From a virus, in the IMG/VR virus record IMGVR_UViG_3300040815_000716, positions 1 through 33,745 of that record: a DNA stretch of 33,745 nt. One strand, given 5' to 3'. The notes under the pieces were generated by a model. It was not told where the DNA came from. It searched no databases and saw only the letters and a program-made list of their open reading frames with translations. Below, one piece after another: positions 24,014 through 30,229 of this stretch. Position 1 is the stretch's first letter. Each line of letters opens with the position of its first letter. The translations under genes and the position numbers were made by a program.

Positions 24014-24535
24014 CTACTCAAAAAGAGCGTCATCATCCTCCACAACCTCAGGCGCTGGGGGAACCGCCGCAGGCTCGTTTGGAGTGTCAACCCACCGTAT
24101 CAACTCAAAGTTAGGGATTCGAGTTGGACCCTTCCCGATACGTTGAGCAGTCGAACCGTTATATTTTAACCCGGCAACTTTCCCTTTATTCTTGCTTTGC
24201 CCCTCGTGAATAGCTGGCCAGATTGCTCCGATGCCTTGGTTAACACCCGCCCCATTGCTGGACCATTCGCGCCAGCCATGATCCTTAAGGTAAACCATCA
24301 CGCTGAAACCGCGCTTATATTCACCTTCGGGCCGTTTGCCTTTAACTCCGAGCTGCTCATCCCATACCCACTGGGGAGCCTCTCCCTCTTGAATAAGCCC
24401 CCAACCTGTACGCATTGACGCAGGATCAAGAGAAAACCCTTTAAGGTCTATCTCTTCGCCGTCCACATACCACGCATTCGCTGACGGTTTAAATCTTATG
24501 TACTCGCCGCCACTTCCATTATCTAAATCAAGCAT
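24014..24535 (-). CDS. SSB-like single-strand DNA-binding protein candidate (173 aa)
   Basis: The body (YIRFKPSANAWYVDGEEIDL, FSVMVYLKDHGWREWSSNGA) is rich in aromatic and basic residues and could be an OB-fold-like strand protein. The C-terminal tail is Pro/Ala-rich and ends VVEDDDALFE, like the acidic tip (DDDIPF) used by bacterial SSBs to recruit partners. It lies directly between the nuclease and primase-helicase genes, the usual place for a phage SSB. I did not recognise the core family, so the call rests on the tail and position. Start overlaps the nuclease gene by 8 nt; GGAGAAAAAG precedes the ATG. Confidence 0.6.
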   Translation of the reverse strand: MLDLDNGSGGEYIRFKPSANAWYVDGEEIDLKGFSLDPASMRTGWGLIQEGEAPQWVWDEQLGVKGKRPEGEYKRGFSVMVYLKDHGWREWSSNGAGVNQGIGAIWPAIHEGQSKNKGKVAGLKYNGSTAQRIGKGPTRIPNFELIRWVDTPNEPAAVPPAPEVVEDDDALFE

Positions 24536-24890
24536 CTTCTTTTTCTCCTAACTGTTTACTATTTTTTAACCACCCCATCGCCTCTGCAAATTTAAGCATT
24601 AAAGACTCAGGGAGAACATACAGGCGCGGGGATCGGTCAGCCCTAATAACTAAAAGATCCGCGTCATCCTGCTCAAACCAGGTGTACAGGCTTTTAAACC
24701 CTGCCGCACCTTTTCTCCGCTTACACTCAACCAGTAACCCATTCAGATTCAAGTCACCAGCTAAGTCAGCAGAATACGCCTTGAAAGCACCAGAGCCCAA
24801 AACTCTTTTACACTCGACCCCATGCTCTCGCCAAAAATCCTGCACTTCTTTTTCTAACTCATAGCCTCGCTTCTTGTTCCGGGCGCTCAT
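24528..24890 (-). CDS. PD-(D/E)XK nuclease, Holliday-junction-resolvase-like (120 aa)
   Basis: The order is characteristic of Hjc-like endonucleases: N-terminal RGYELEKEVQDFW with Glu11/Glu13, a basic segment CKRVLGSGAFKA, SADLAGDL with Asp41, then LLVECKRRKG with Glu54-x-Lys56 and a later FEQDDADLLVIRADR stretch. These residues form the metal centre of PD-(D/E)XK nucleases. It would resolve branched DNA made during replication or recombination before packaging. It overlaps its neighbours by 4 and 8 nt. Confidence 0.85.
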   Translation of the reverse strand: MSARNKKRGYELEKEVQDFWREHGVECKRVLGSGAFKAYSADLAGDLNLNGLLVECKRRKGAAGFKSLYTWFEQDDADLLVIRADRSPRLYVLPESLMLKFAEAMGWLKNSKQLGEKEDA

Positions 24891-25090
24891 TTTTTAACTG
24901 ACCGCGCCAACTCCTGCAAGGTAGACAACTGCGATTGCTGATCTTGCCCAGATCTCCCACGCCGCGAAAGCCCATCAATTAACAATTCCTCGGCAAGACT
25001 TGAAACACTGCGCCGCTGTGATTTGGCTGAGGTTTTAAGCGCCTCCCGGAGCTCTTGGGTGAGATATAACTGTTGCTGTTCAACTTTCAT
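24887..25090 (-). CDS. Ribbon-helix-helix (CopG/Arc-like) regulator (67 aa)
   Basis: Residues 1-45 fit the ribbon-helix-helix fold: a strand (QQQLYLTQEL) then two helices (REALKTSAKSQRRSVSSLAEELLIDGLSRR). The C-terminal part is polar and Gln-rich. I start at ATG 25090 because AAGGACACAC precedes it; the longer frame to 25156 begins inside the control region and has no ribosome site. It is the first leftward gene beside the divergent region 25091-25200 and probably represses promoters there. It overlaps the nuclease gene by 4 nt. Confidence 0.78.
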   Translation of the reverse strand: MKVEQQQLYLTQELREALKTSAKSQRRSVSSLAEELLIDGLSRRGRSGQDQQSQLSTLQELARSVKK

Positions 25091-25122
25091 GTGTGTCCTT
25101 TTTACAACATTTAAAAAAAAGT

Positions 25123-25137
25123 AGCATTTGGCTATTG
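25123..25137 (+). promoter_or_regulatory. Copy 2 of AGC(A/G)TTTGGCTATTG motif, overlapping early promoter
   Basis: Reads AGCATTTGGCTATTG, 14 of 15 bases identical to 20865-20879. Its last three bases are the TTG of the -35 hexamer TTGACA of the early promoter, so a protein bound here would block transcription. It is the best candidate operator for the adjacent ribbon-helix-helix protein; this pairing is inferred. Confidence 0.5.
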
Positions 25138-25163
25138 ACACAGTACCAGAGAACAACTAACGT
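25135..25163 (+). promoter_or_regulatory. Early rightward promoter, sigma70-like
   Basis: A perfect -35 TTGACA (25135-25140), a 17-nt spacer and a weak -10 TAACGT (25158-25163; 3 of 6 positions). It lies in the 110-nt divergent gap 25091-25200 and points at the first early gene. Host RNA polymerase should read it directly. The gap also holds a run of eight A at 25113-25120. Confidence 0.6.
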
Positions 25164-25200
25164 AACACCTGAAACAAACATAAACCAAAGGAGAACAAAG

Positions 25201-25455
25201 ATGAGACGAGAAACAATGATTAAAAACCTAGCAAAGAAATTCAACCTTTTGGCAGTCCCTCGGGAAGAGTTTGATGGACTTGGAACTACCGGGCTTTGGA
25301 TTAGGGATAACATCTGCAAGCCAGAAACAGACTACTACAACGGCGCTGCGGACACTATGACAGAAAACAAACTTAACAGCTTTCTCAAAAAGAATGGCTG
25401 GTGGGCCGAGCCATACGATGCAGAAACAATCATGCTAATCAACGACAACGTATAA
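25201..25455 (+). CDS. Early unknown protein (84 aa)
   Basis: First gene of the rightward operon. It starts MRRETMIKNLAKKFNLLAVP and has GLWIRDNICKPETDYYNGA and a C-terminal WWAEPYDAETIMLIN. It is small and mixed charged, with no membrane segment or metal motif. I do not recognise the family. The ATG at 25201 is preceded by AAAGGAGAACAAAG; a longer frame to 25093 is only promoter DNA. The ribosome-site block AAGGAGAACAAA is repeated exactly before the next gene (25454-25465). A host-takeover or DNA-modification role is possible by position only. Confidence 0.75.
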   Translation: MRRETMIKNLAKKFNLLAVPREEFDGLGTTGLWIRDNICKPETDYYNGAADTMTENKLNSFLKKNGWWAEPYDAETIMLINDNV

Positions 25456-25466
25456 GGAGAACAAAT

Positions 25467-25961
25467 ATGACTCAATTAATCTACACAGCAAAAGACTTCG
25501 ACAGCGCATACATCGTCCCGAACTGGCCTTGGGGATTCAAGCTCAAGACTGAGGCTCGATTTTGGATCGAAACCACCAAGGTTGGCGATAGGTTTGTGCA
25601 GCAGACCAAGAACCCAAAAACTGGCAAATGGTGCAAGCCTAAAAAAAGCACTTATGACGCGGTTCTAGTCTTGGCCATCAAGGACGGCAACAGGCCCAGC
25701 AGGGTTGGCTTTGCCAAGGGTGCAAGTGGTGAGGCCATCGCCAAAATGATTGACGTTTTAGATTGGGACAAGTTGAGCGATATGCAAAAAAAGCAGGTTT
25801 GCAAGTGGACCGCCTGGGATGATGTCATGCAAAACGTAGAGTTCGAGTGCAAGCCATACGACCCAGACGCCCAAGAGAATCAGGATAAAGTTATGGCAAA
25901 CATTGTCAAGGCTGCGAATCAAAGAACCGCTCAATGCCTTATTAAAAATAACTTAGTCTAA
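25467..25961 (+). CDS. Early unknown protein (164 aa)
   Basis: Not recognised. Residues 8-55 have several aromatic residues (YIVPNWPWGFKLKTEARFWI) and a Lys-rich stretch NPKTGKWCKPKKSTYDAVLV; the middle has DWDKLSDMQKKQVCKWTAWDD. It looks like a soluble globular protein. The ATG at 25467 is preceded by AAGGAGAACAAAT, the same leader as the previous gene. Its second position in the early operon suggests a host-directed function, but nothing more can be supported. Confidence 0.78.
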   Translation: MTQLIYTAKDFDSAYIVPNWPWGFKLKTEARFWIETTKVGDRFVQQTKNPKTGKWCKPKKSTYDAVLVLAIKDGNRPSRVGFAKGASGEAIAKMIDVLDWDKLSDMQKKQVCKWTAWDDVMQNVEFECKPYDPDAQENQDKVMANIVKAANQRTAQCLIKNNLV

Positions 25962-25970
25962 GGAGCAACA

Positions 25971-26138
25971 ATGGAACCAATGAAGATAATTGCTAAAGCG
26001 CTGGGGGTTGAGCTTATTAGGGCCGGGTCAAGGTATAAGCTCCATTTCCCAGACGGGAGAGAGCGGACCGCCCATAGCTTAGAGGATGTAGCGTATTTCC
26101 TGAGCTTCGAAATAAAAAACTCGCTGGTGAAAAAATAG
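25971..26138 (+). CDS. Early unknown small protein (55 aa)
   Basis: A short basic ORF with the GTAAGGAGC-type ribosome site AAGGAGCAACA before the ATG. It reads KIIAKALGVELIRAGSRYKL followed by HFPDGRERTAHSLEDVAYFL: a helix, a two-strand hairpin and a final helix. This could be a tiny DNA- or protein-binding domain, but I know no family. It is 9 nt after the previous stop, so in the same operon. Confidence 0.65.
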   Translation: MEPMKIIAKALGVELIRAGSRYKLHFPDGRERTAHSLEDVAYFLSFEIKNSLVKK

Positions 26139-26166
26139 TATAATAAGAGAGAAAGAGAGGTAAACA

Positions 26167-26331
26167 ATGGAAGTCAAAGAAAAGATCAAGGCTGGCAAAA
26201 GTTACAGGGTTTTTCAGTTCGACTACTTCGAAGAATGCGCCGAGTATTGGCAGGATGCGTTTTTGTTCAATGATGATTGGAGCACTAAGGTTATTGGGAA
26301 AACAATCATCGCATGGAAAAGGGATAGATAA
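26167..26331 (+). CDS. Early unknown small protein (54 aa)
   Basis: A short ORF rich in aromatic residues (YRVFQFDYFEECAEYWQDAF). It has an AGAGAGG ribosome site 7 nt before the ATG and ends TAATG, sharing a base with the next start, which argues for a real coupled gene. A TATAAT at 26139-26144 just upstream has no convincing -35. The function is unknown. Confidence 0.65.
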   Translation: MEVKEKIKAGKSYRVFQFDYFEECAEYWQDAFLFNDDWSTKVIGKTIIAWKRDR

Positions 26332-26501
26332 TGGTTACTACTGCGCTTGAGTTCCTTGCTTTTATGGTTAAGCATCCAGAATATAATTTTGAATATGTCA
26401 TACAGATTTGGGATGGATTGCCTCCAGATGAGAAAGAGGCTTGCAGGGATGCGCTGCACGCCATTGACGCAATGCACGAAATAGATACTAGTTTAAATTA
26501 A
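26331..26501 (+). CDS. Early unknown small protein (56 aa)
   Basis: The start overlaps the preceding stop (TAATG). The sequence VTTALEFLAFMVKHPEYNFE followed by YVIQIWDGLPPDEKEACRDA is helical and acidic, with no membrane or metal motif. It ends at 26501, just before the nine-G run and recombinase start. The function is unknown; the coupled start supports coding. Confidence 0.65.
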   Translation: MVTTALEFLAFMVKHPEYNFEYVIQIWDGLPPDEKEACRDALHAIDAMHEIDTSLN

Positions 26502-26503
26502 GT

Positions 26504-26512
26504 GGGGGGGGG
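26504..26512 (+). repeat. Run of nine G directly before recombinase start
   Basis: Nine consecutive G lie between the TAA of the 56-aa gene (26499-26501) and the recombinase ATG (26514). They probably serve as the ribosome-binding purine tract. A GTG at 26502-26504 is in frame with the ATG only at this run length, so slippage could change spacing or frame of the alternative start. Confidence 0.75.
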
Positions 26513-26513
26513 T

Positions 26514-27191
26514 ATGAAATACGTTAGTTATCTCAGGGTTTCAACTCAAAGACAGGGAAAATCTGGTCTTGGTATTGAGGCTCAAAAAAAGATTATAGAC
26601 AATCACCTGAGCGGCAGTAAGTACGAAATACTGCAGGAGTTTGTAGAGTATGAGAGCGGCAAACGATCCGACAGGAAAAGAAAAGAGCTCAAGGCTGCGC
26701 TTGAGTATTGCAAGAAAACAGGCGCAACTTTGATCGTTGCCAAGATTGACAGACTTATGAGGAACCTGGCTTTTTTAACCAGACTACTTGAGCAAGGCGT
26801 CCCGGTCATTGCCTGCGATATCCCGCAGATGCACAACCCGGCAGCTACTAAATTTGTACTGCAGCTCATGGCTAATATTGCTGAGTATGAGGCTGATCTG
26901 ATCAGCGAGAGAACGACAGCCGCATTAGCAGCCAAGAAAGCTAGGGGCGCAAAACTAGGTTCCCCAGCCCCAGAGATCGGCGCTGCGATTGGCGGCCAAG
27001 CTACCAAGTCATCTGTCAATGATTGGGCTCAGGAGCTCAGGCCATTAGTTCAAGAGCTGAGAAAGTATGGCTGCAATACAATTCAAAAGATAAGCGAAGG
27101 CCTGCAAGCTAGGGGAGCCAAGACTTTCAGAGGTAACAGCACCTGGGCTCTATCATCAACCAGAAACCTAATCAACAGATTGGAGGCATGA
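26514..27191 (+). CDS. Serine recombinase, resolvase/invertase family (225 aa)
   Basis: The N-terminal catalytic domain has YLRVSTQRQ with nucleophile Ser10 and Arg8, followed by GIEAQKK, AKIDRLMRN (Asp79, Arg80, Arg84) and LISERTTAALAAKKARG with Arg133. The C-terminal 45 residues (LRKYGCNTIQKISEGLQARG, then W at 211) form a Recombinase-type DNA-binding helix-turn-helix. The length is that of small resolvases rather than large serine integrases (over 400 aa), so it may invert or resolve DNA, or act as a minimal integrase. I start at ATG 26514; GTG 26502 is an alternative. No att site was identified. Confidence 0.92.
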   Translation: MKYVSYLRVSTQRQGKSGLGIEAQKKIIDNHLSGSKYEILQEFVEYESGKRSDRKRKELKAALEYCKKTGATLIVAKIDRLMRNLAFLTRLLEQGVPVIACDIPQMHNPAATKFVLQLMANIAEYEADLISERTTAALAAKKARGAKLGSPAPEIGAAIGGQATKSSVNDWAQELRPLVQELRKYGCNTIQKISEGLQARGAKTFRGNSTWALSSTRNLINRLEA

Positions 27192-27319
27192 TGAATAAAA
27201 TATTTACAGTTATAGGCGAAGGTATTGCAGTTGCATTTATGCTTTTTGTACTGTGGGTTGTACTGCAAATAGATGCAATGCAATTCAATCAATCATTAAT
27301 TAAATTATGGGGTGGCTAA
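27191..27319 (+). CDS. One-transmembrane peptide (42 aa)
   Basis: MNKIFTVIGE followed by a hydrophobic stretch GIAVAFMLFVLWVVLQI (about residues 11-27) and a polar tail. GGAGG at 27182-27186 lies 4 nt before ATG 27191; ATG 27188 is also in frame but too close. The start overlaps the recombinase stop and the stop abuts the YqaJ-like ATG. It may act on the host membrane or as a superinfection or lysis regulator; no family is recognised. Confidence 0.62.
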   Translation: MNKIFTVIGEGIAVAFMLFVLWVVLQIDAMQFNQSLIKLWGG

Positions 27320-28303
27320 ATGGTAGGCAAACTTACATCAGACAGTAAACTCTCGGGGTCTATGGCTCCGGTACTTATGAATCAATCGCACCCGACTTAC
27401 GGGATGAGCCGCAATGACTTGATGGCCAGAGTGCTCAATGCCCAGGGAAGGGGTAACTACAGCACAGAGCAATTCTCTGGCAATGAGGCCGCATACTTCG
27501 GCAATGAGTTCGAGGAAAAGATTATTACAGAGGCAGCTGGGCGCTTGGGCATCGATGAATTCAATACCGATGTAACTGAGGTCTATCATTATGAGGATCT
27601 ATTTTCGGTCAGCCTAGACGGTATCCTAAAGAACACCAGCTTAGCACTTCAGGCCAGCGATGGTTGTATCCTAATGGATGGATCTCAGGCCATGATATTA
27701 GAGGGTGACGGCATTTGCGAGGCGAAGTTGACCTCTGCCCCATATAGCGAGGTTCCGCCGCCGTACCGAGGCCCTTGGCAGCTCCAGATGCAAATGATGT
27801 GCTACGGAGCCAGCTGGGGGGTTATCGCTACGTTGTATCAGGGAGTTAGGCTGGTCCTTAACGTATATCAAAAAGATGAGCAGATGCAGCAGCAGATGAT
27901 TGAGGCCGCTAAAGATTTTTATTCGAGGCTCGATGGCCCAGATTGGTATCCTGCCCTCGATGGTGCAGATGCTGCGAGGACCTGGGAGAAAGGTGAGAGC
28001 GATTTGCCTGAGCTCGATCTTGAGCCTATAGGTACAACAGTTATTCAATACATGGATGCCAAGAGAGCGGCGAAGGCTGCCGACAATTATGCTAAAAGCC
28101 TAGAGCCCAGAATTATGGAACACATGGCATTGCATGAGAAAGCATTTCTAAAAGATGAGACGGGAGAAACAATGGTGGAGATTAAATGGCCGACCAGGGC
28201 GTATAAGGCGCAGCCTGAAAAAATAACACCAGCAAAGCCAGCTAGAGTTGAGAGGCAAAAGAGCATCACAATCGCGGCTAAGTGGATTGGAGGTGCAGAA
28301 TGA
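27320..28303 (+). CDS. YqaJ-like phage recombination exonuclease (327 aa)
   Basis: The YqaJ/lambda-exonuclease PD-(D/E)XK motifs are in order: GNEFEEKI (Glu63-Glu66), FSVSLDGIL (Asp100), ICEAKLT (Glu134-x-Lys136) and WQLQMQMMCYG with its Gln ladder (154-158). These form the two-metal site used to resect dsDNA ends in phage recombination. No Beta/Erf-type annealing partner is visible here, though the SSB-like protein could help. About 30 residues lie between Asp100 and Glu134. It directly follows the one-TM gene and overlaps the LexA-like gene by 4 nt. Confidence 0.9.
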   Translation: MVGKLTSDSKLSGSMAPVLMNQSHPTYGMSRNDLMARVLNAQGRGNYSTEQFSGNEAAYFGNEFEEKIITEAAGRLGIDEFNTDVTEVYHYEDLFSVSLDGILKNTSLALQASDGCILMDGSQAMILEGDGICEAKLTSAPYSEVPPPYRGPWQLQMQMMCYGASWGVIATLYQGVRLVLNVYQKDEQMQQQMIEAAKDFYSRLDGPDWYPALDGADAARTWEKGESDLPELDLEPIGTTVIQYMDAKRAAKAADNYAKSLEPRIMEHMALHEKAFLKDETGETMVEIKWPTRAYKAQPEKITPAKPARVERQKSITIAAKWIGGAE

Positions 28304-28548
28304 GCATGACGCCAAGGCAGAAAGACGTTTTGGATTTTGTTGTAGATTTTCAGCAAGAGTATGGGTTTAGCCCTACGTTTAGAGAAATTGGCGCAGGTAT
28401 CGGCGTTCGCTCAGTGAGTCGTATTGCTACGCTGGTGAATGCCCTTCAGGATAGAAAGTATATAACTTACAGGAGCGGGGGGCATAGATCTATTGAGATT
28501 CTGAGGACCCAGCCTCTAGATCCAAAAGTTGTAGCGCCTGGTTCCTAG
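28300..28548 (+). CDS. LexA-type DNA-binding domain protein (82 aa)
   Basis: Residues 4-70 match the N-terminal winged helix of LexA: MTPRQKDVLDFVVDFQQEYG, FSPTFREIGAGIGVRSVSRI and LVNALQDRKYITY. The C-terminal peptidase domain of LexA is absent, so it could bind LexA-like sites without being cleaved. The start ATG 28300 has GGAGGTGCAG before it and overlaps the exonuclease stop by 4 nt. Its last 59 nt overlap the convergent endolysin gene. The likely role is a regulator of phage or host SOS genes. Confidence 0.85.
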   Translation: MSMTPRQKDVLDFVVDFQQEYGFSPTFREIGAGIGVRSVSRIATLVNALQDRKYITYRSGGHRSIEILRTQPLDPKVVAPGS

Positions 28549-29071
28549 TTTCTTTATTCCTGCGGCTCCAACCTCTACCAAAGGTATCAAATGTTTTTAG
28601 ATTTTCATAAAACCGTTGCCGCCTTTGGTAGAAATGCTCAATCAAATCCTCTTGATCATAGCTTTTTACTGCGCGAATTGTCATTGGGCCTATCGCCCCA
28701 TCAGCTGTAACTTCTACAGCTTTTTGCAATGCTCTAGATGATCTACCTACCCCAGAGTTTACAGCCCAATCAAAGACGCACCAGTCTATCCCGGACGGCA
28801 GGCTGTCACCATTAACCCGGTTCCAATATTCCTGCTTATAAATTTGGTGAACGTGGTCCATAGGAATCCCTTTGATAAATGCCTCGGTTATATCTTCAGG
28901 CCAAGGATCGTCTACCTCATTTGCAAGGTCTTTAGTTTCTGATAGCCAGCGCTGATAAGTTTTAGCAGTGATCCCGTAATTTGTCATGCCTCCAGGATCA
29001 TCAGGATGATTTACAAAACCCCCCTCATGCTCTAGCAGCCATTCCATGCACTGATCAAAATTCTGTTTCAT
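28490..29071 (-). CDS. Endolysin, GH108 N-acetylmuramidase type (193 aa)
   Basis: The N-terminal motif EHEGGFVNHPDDPGGMTNYGI is the GH108 signature, with catalytic Glu16 in the E-G-G element. Later VFDWAVNSG and GAIGPMTIRA match the family's C-terminal part and a peptidoglycan-binding-like end. It cleaves peptidoglycan at lysis. No signal peptide is seen, so holin is needed for release. The start overlaps the holin stop (TAATG). The 3' end overlaps the LexA-like gene by 59 nt on the opposite strand. Confidence 0.92.
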   Translation of the reverse strand: MKQNFDQCMEWLLEHEGGFVNHPDDPGGMTNYGITAKTYQRWLSETKDLANEVDDPWPEDITEAFIKGIPMDHVHQIYKQEYWNRVNGDSLPSGIDWCVFDWAVNSGVGRSSRALQKAVEVTADGAIGPMTIRAVKSYDQEDLIEHFYQRRQRFYENLKTFDTFGRGWSRRNKETRNQALQLLDLEAGSSESQ

Positions 29072-29472
29072 TACTTGGCAACACCTTTGCTTTTCTCAAA
29101 ACTCCTCAAGCCGCCAAGCCCTAGCATACCCATAAGCACAGTCATCAGCTGCCCCATGTCGAACTCAGGTAATTCAGGGATCTCCATACCATAGGCAGCA
29201 ACAACAAAAATAGCCAGAGGCTGAATAACAAAATGATAAGCAAAGGCAGTACCACATACCCATCCAACAAAAGGTCTCCAGCCACCTTTCCAAACCGAGT
29301 TGCTCGCTGCCTCAGCTTTGTTAACCTCAATTTGAGCCAAAGCCAAGTCTTGAGCGTGACGATCTGCCATTGTAGAAATTTCATGAGCCAGCTTTGCCTT
29401 TTGGTCTTTATCCTCAACAAACTTATCTAAAAGCCCTGTAACGGGTCCAATGAGTGCGTTAAGTATAGCCAT
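29071..29472 (-). CDS. Holin, three-TM-type family (133 aa)
   Basis: The organisation fits the 3TM holin family: an amphipathic start (AILNALIGPVTGLLDKF), a Lys/Glu/Asp-rich middle (KDQKAKLAHEISTMADRHAQ), WKGGWRPFVGWVCGTAFAYH leading into FVIQPLAIFVVAAYG, and a final GQLMTVLMGMLGLGGL. The W-R-P-x-x-x-W segment is typical. It forms membrane holes that let the neighbouring muramidase out. GAGGAAATAA precedes the ATG. It overlaps the endolysin start by one base. Confidence 0.88.
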   Translation of the reverse strand: MAILNALIGPVTGLLDKFVEDKDQKAKLAHEISTMADRHAQDLALAQIEVNKAEAASNSVWKGGWRPFVGWVCGTAFAYHFVIQPLAIFVVAAYGMEIPELPEFDMGQLMTVLMGMLGLGGLRSFEKSKGVAK

Positions 29473-29892
29473 TTATTTCCTCATTTTATTTTTGATTTTT
29501 TGTTTTAAATCATTATTTGGTTTCGGAACTCTTAATTCTGTTGGTCCAGCAAATGGGCTCTTACCCTCTTTAATTCTTGACTCGGCATGATCAATGGCTT
29601 TCATTCTTATGGCATTAGGAACTTTTGCAATCTCGCCATTTTCTACTTTTTTTAAAACATTAATTTCATCAGCAGTTAATGTGGGAACTATCAATGGAAT
29701 TTCTCTCTCACGACCAAGCAAGGGAACTGTCATTGAAAATTCGGTCATGTGTCCACCACGACTGTTATTGATCTCTCCGAAATAACCTTTTCCCTTAGGG
29801 GCCGAGCCATCATGCCTTATCCCGTATGGATCCAAGCCACTCTTGCTGTATAGCCTTCTTAATCCCTGCCCTGTAAATCTTTTTTCAGCCAT
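29473..29892 (-). CDS. Conserved SPFAG-type phage domain protein (139 aa)
   Basis: Residues 35-115 match a domain I know from phage virion proteins: KGYFGEI, GGHMTEFSMTV, EIPLIVPTLTADEINVL, AIRMKAIDHAESRIKEGKSP and FAG. It is often found as one part of large internal proteins; here it stands alone in the lysis cassette. The N-terminus is basic and may be flexible; the C-terminus is Lys-rich. No enzymatic motif is evident. A virion or lysis-associated role is inferred from position. It abuts the holin start. Confidence 0.7.
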   Translation of the reverse strand: MAEKRFTGQGLRRLYSKSGLDPYGIRHDGSAPKGKGYFGEINNSRGGHMTEFSMTVPLLGREREIPLIVPTLTADEINVLKKVENGEIAKVPNAIRMKAIDHAESRIKEGKSPFAGPTELRVPKPNNDLKQKIKNKMRK

Positions 29893-29893
29893 A

Positions 29894-30064
29894 TCAATAC
29901 TTTCTGACTGCTTTCTTTTTCATCGCGGTAAGAGCTGACTTCTTGAATGCTGAAGCGGTTGGCGCACCTGCAGACCCAGGCTTCCTCATTTTCTCACCAC
30001 TGCCGGACGCTATTCTTTCTCTTTTGGCATGAATGTTGGCATATAATCCTTTTTTCCCTGGCAT
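29894..30064 (-). CDS. Small basic GLYANIHAKRER-type protein (56 aa)
   Basis: Reads PGKKGLYANIHAKRERIASG and SGEKMRKPGSAGAPTASAF, a pattern I recall from a very widespread family of tiny basic proteins in aquatic phages with no known function. The start overlaps the previous stop (TAATG) and an AAGGGATAAAT ribosome site precedes it. It is Lys/Arg-rich and may bind nucleic acid or membrane. Confidence 0.78.
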   Translation of the reverse strand: MPGKKGLYANIHAKRERIASGSGEKMRKPGSAGAPTASAFKKSALTAMKKKAVRKY

Positions 30065-30228
30065 TATTTATCCCTTCTATTGTTCCATAGTTCATATAGA
30101 GTTGCTATTTTTTGTTCCATGTACTTGAGCCTTATTAAAACTTCACTTCTAAAGCCCACAATTATTGCGGCTAAAACACCAACCGCAGAAATGATAGGCC
30201 ATAGCTCTAAAAAATTTTCATAGCTCAA
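30064..30228 (-). CDS. Single-TM small protein with TTG start (54 aa)
   Basis: It starts at TTG (SYENFLELWP follows), with AAAGGG before it and no ATG possible upstream because TAA lies five codons above. Residues 9-25 form a hydrophobic segment (LWPIISAVGVLAAIIVGF), followed by a charged helical tail (IRLKYMEQKIATLYELWNN). This order (membrane helix then coiled coil) is typical of small phage lysis or spanin-like accessory proteins. It shares one base with the next gene (TAATG). No start-codon competitor is better. Confidence 0.55.
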   Translation of the reverse strand: MSYENFLELWPIISAVGVLAAIIVGFRSEVLIRLKYMEQKIATLYELWNNRRDK

Positions 30229-30229
30229 T

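Noticed and set aside
23005-24169. Plus-strand open frames (206, 165, 140 aa) opposite the primase-helicase
   Set aside because: Shadow frames of a gene with clear TOPRIM and Walker motifs.
25091-25200. N-terminal extensions of both divergent genes into this region
   Set aside because: Ribosome sites (AAGGACACAC before 25090; AAAGGAGAACAAAG before 25201) fix the shorter starts, and the region holds the promoter.
26139-26144. TATAAT before the 54-aa early gene as a promoter
   Set aside because: No acceptable -35 lies 16-18 nt upstream and there is no extended -10.
26514-27191. Serine recombinase plus fibre repeats as a fibre-inversion switch
   Set aside because: No inverted recombination sites flanking any fibre gene were found, and the recombinase is about 3.8 kb or more from the fibre cluster.
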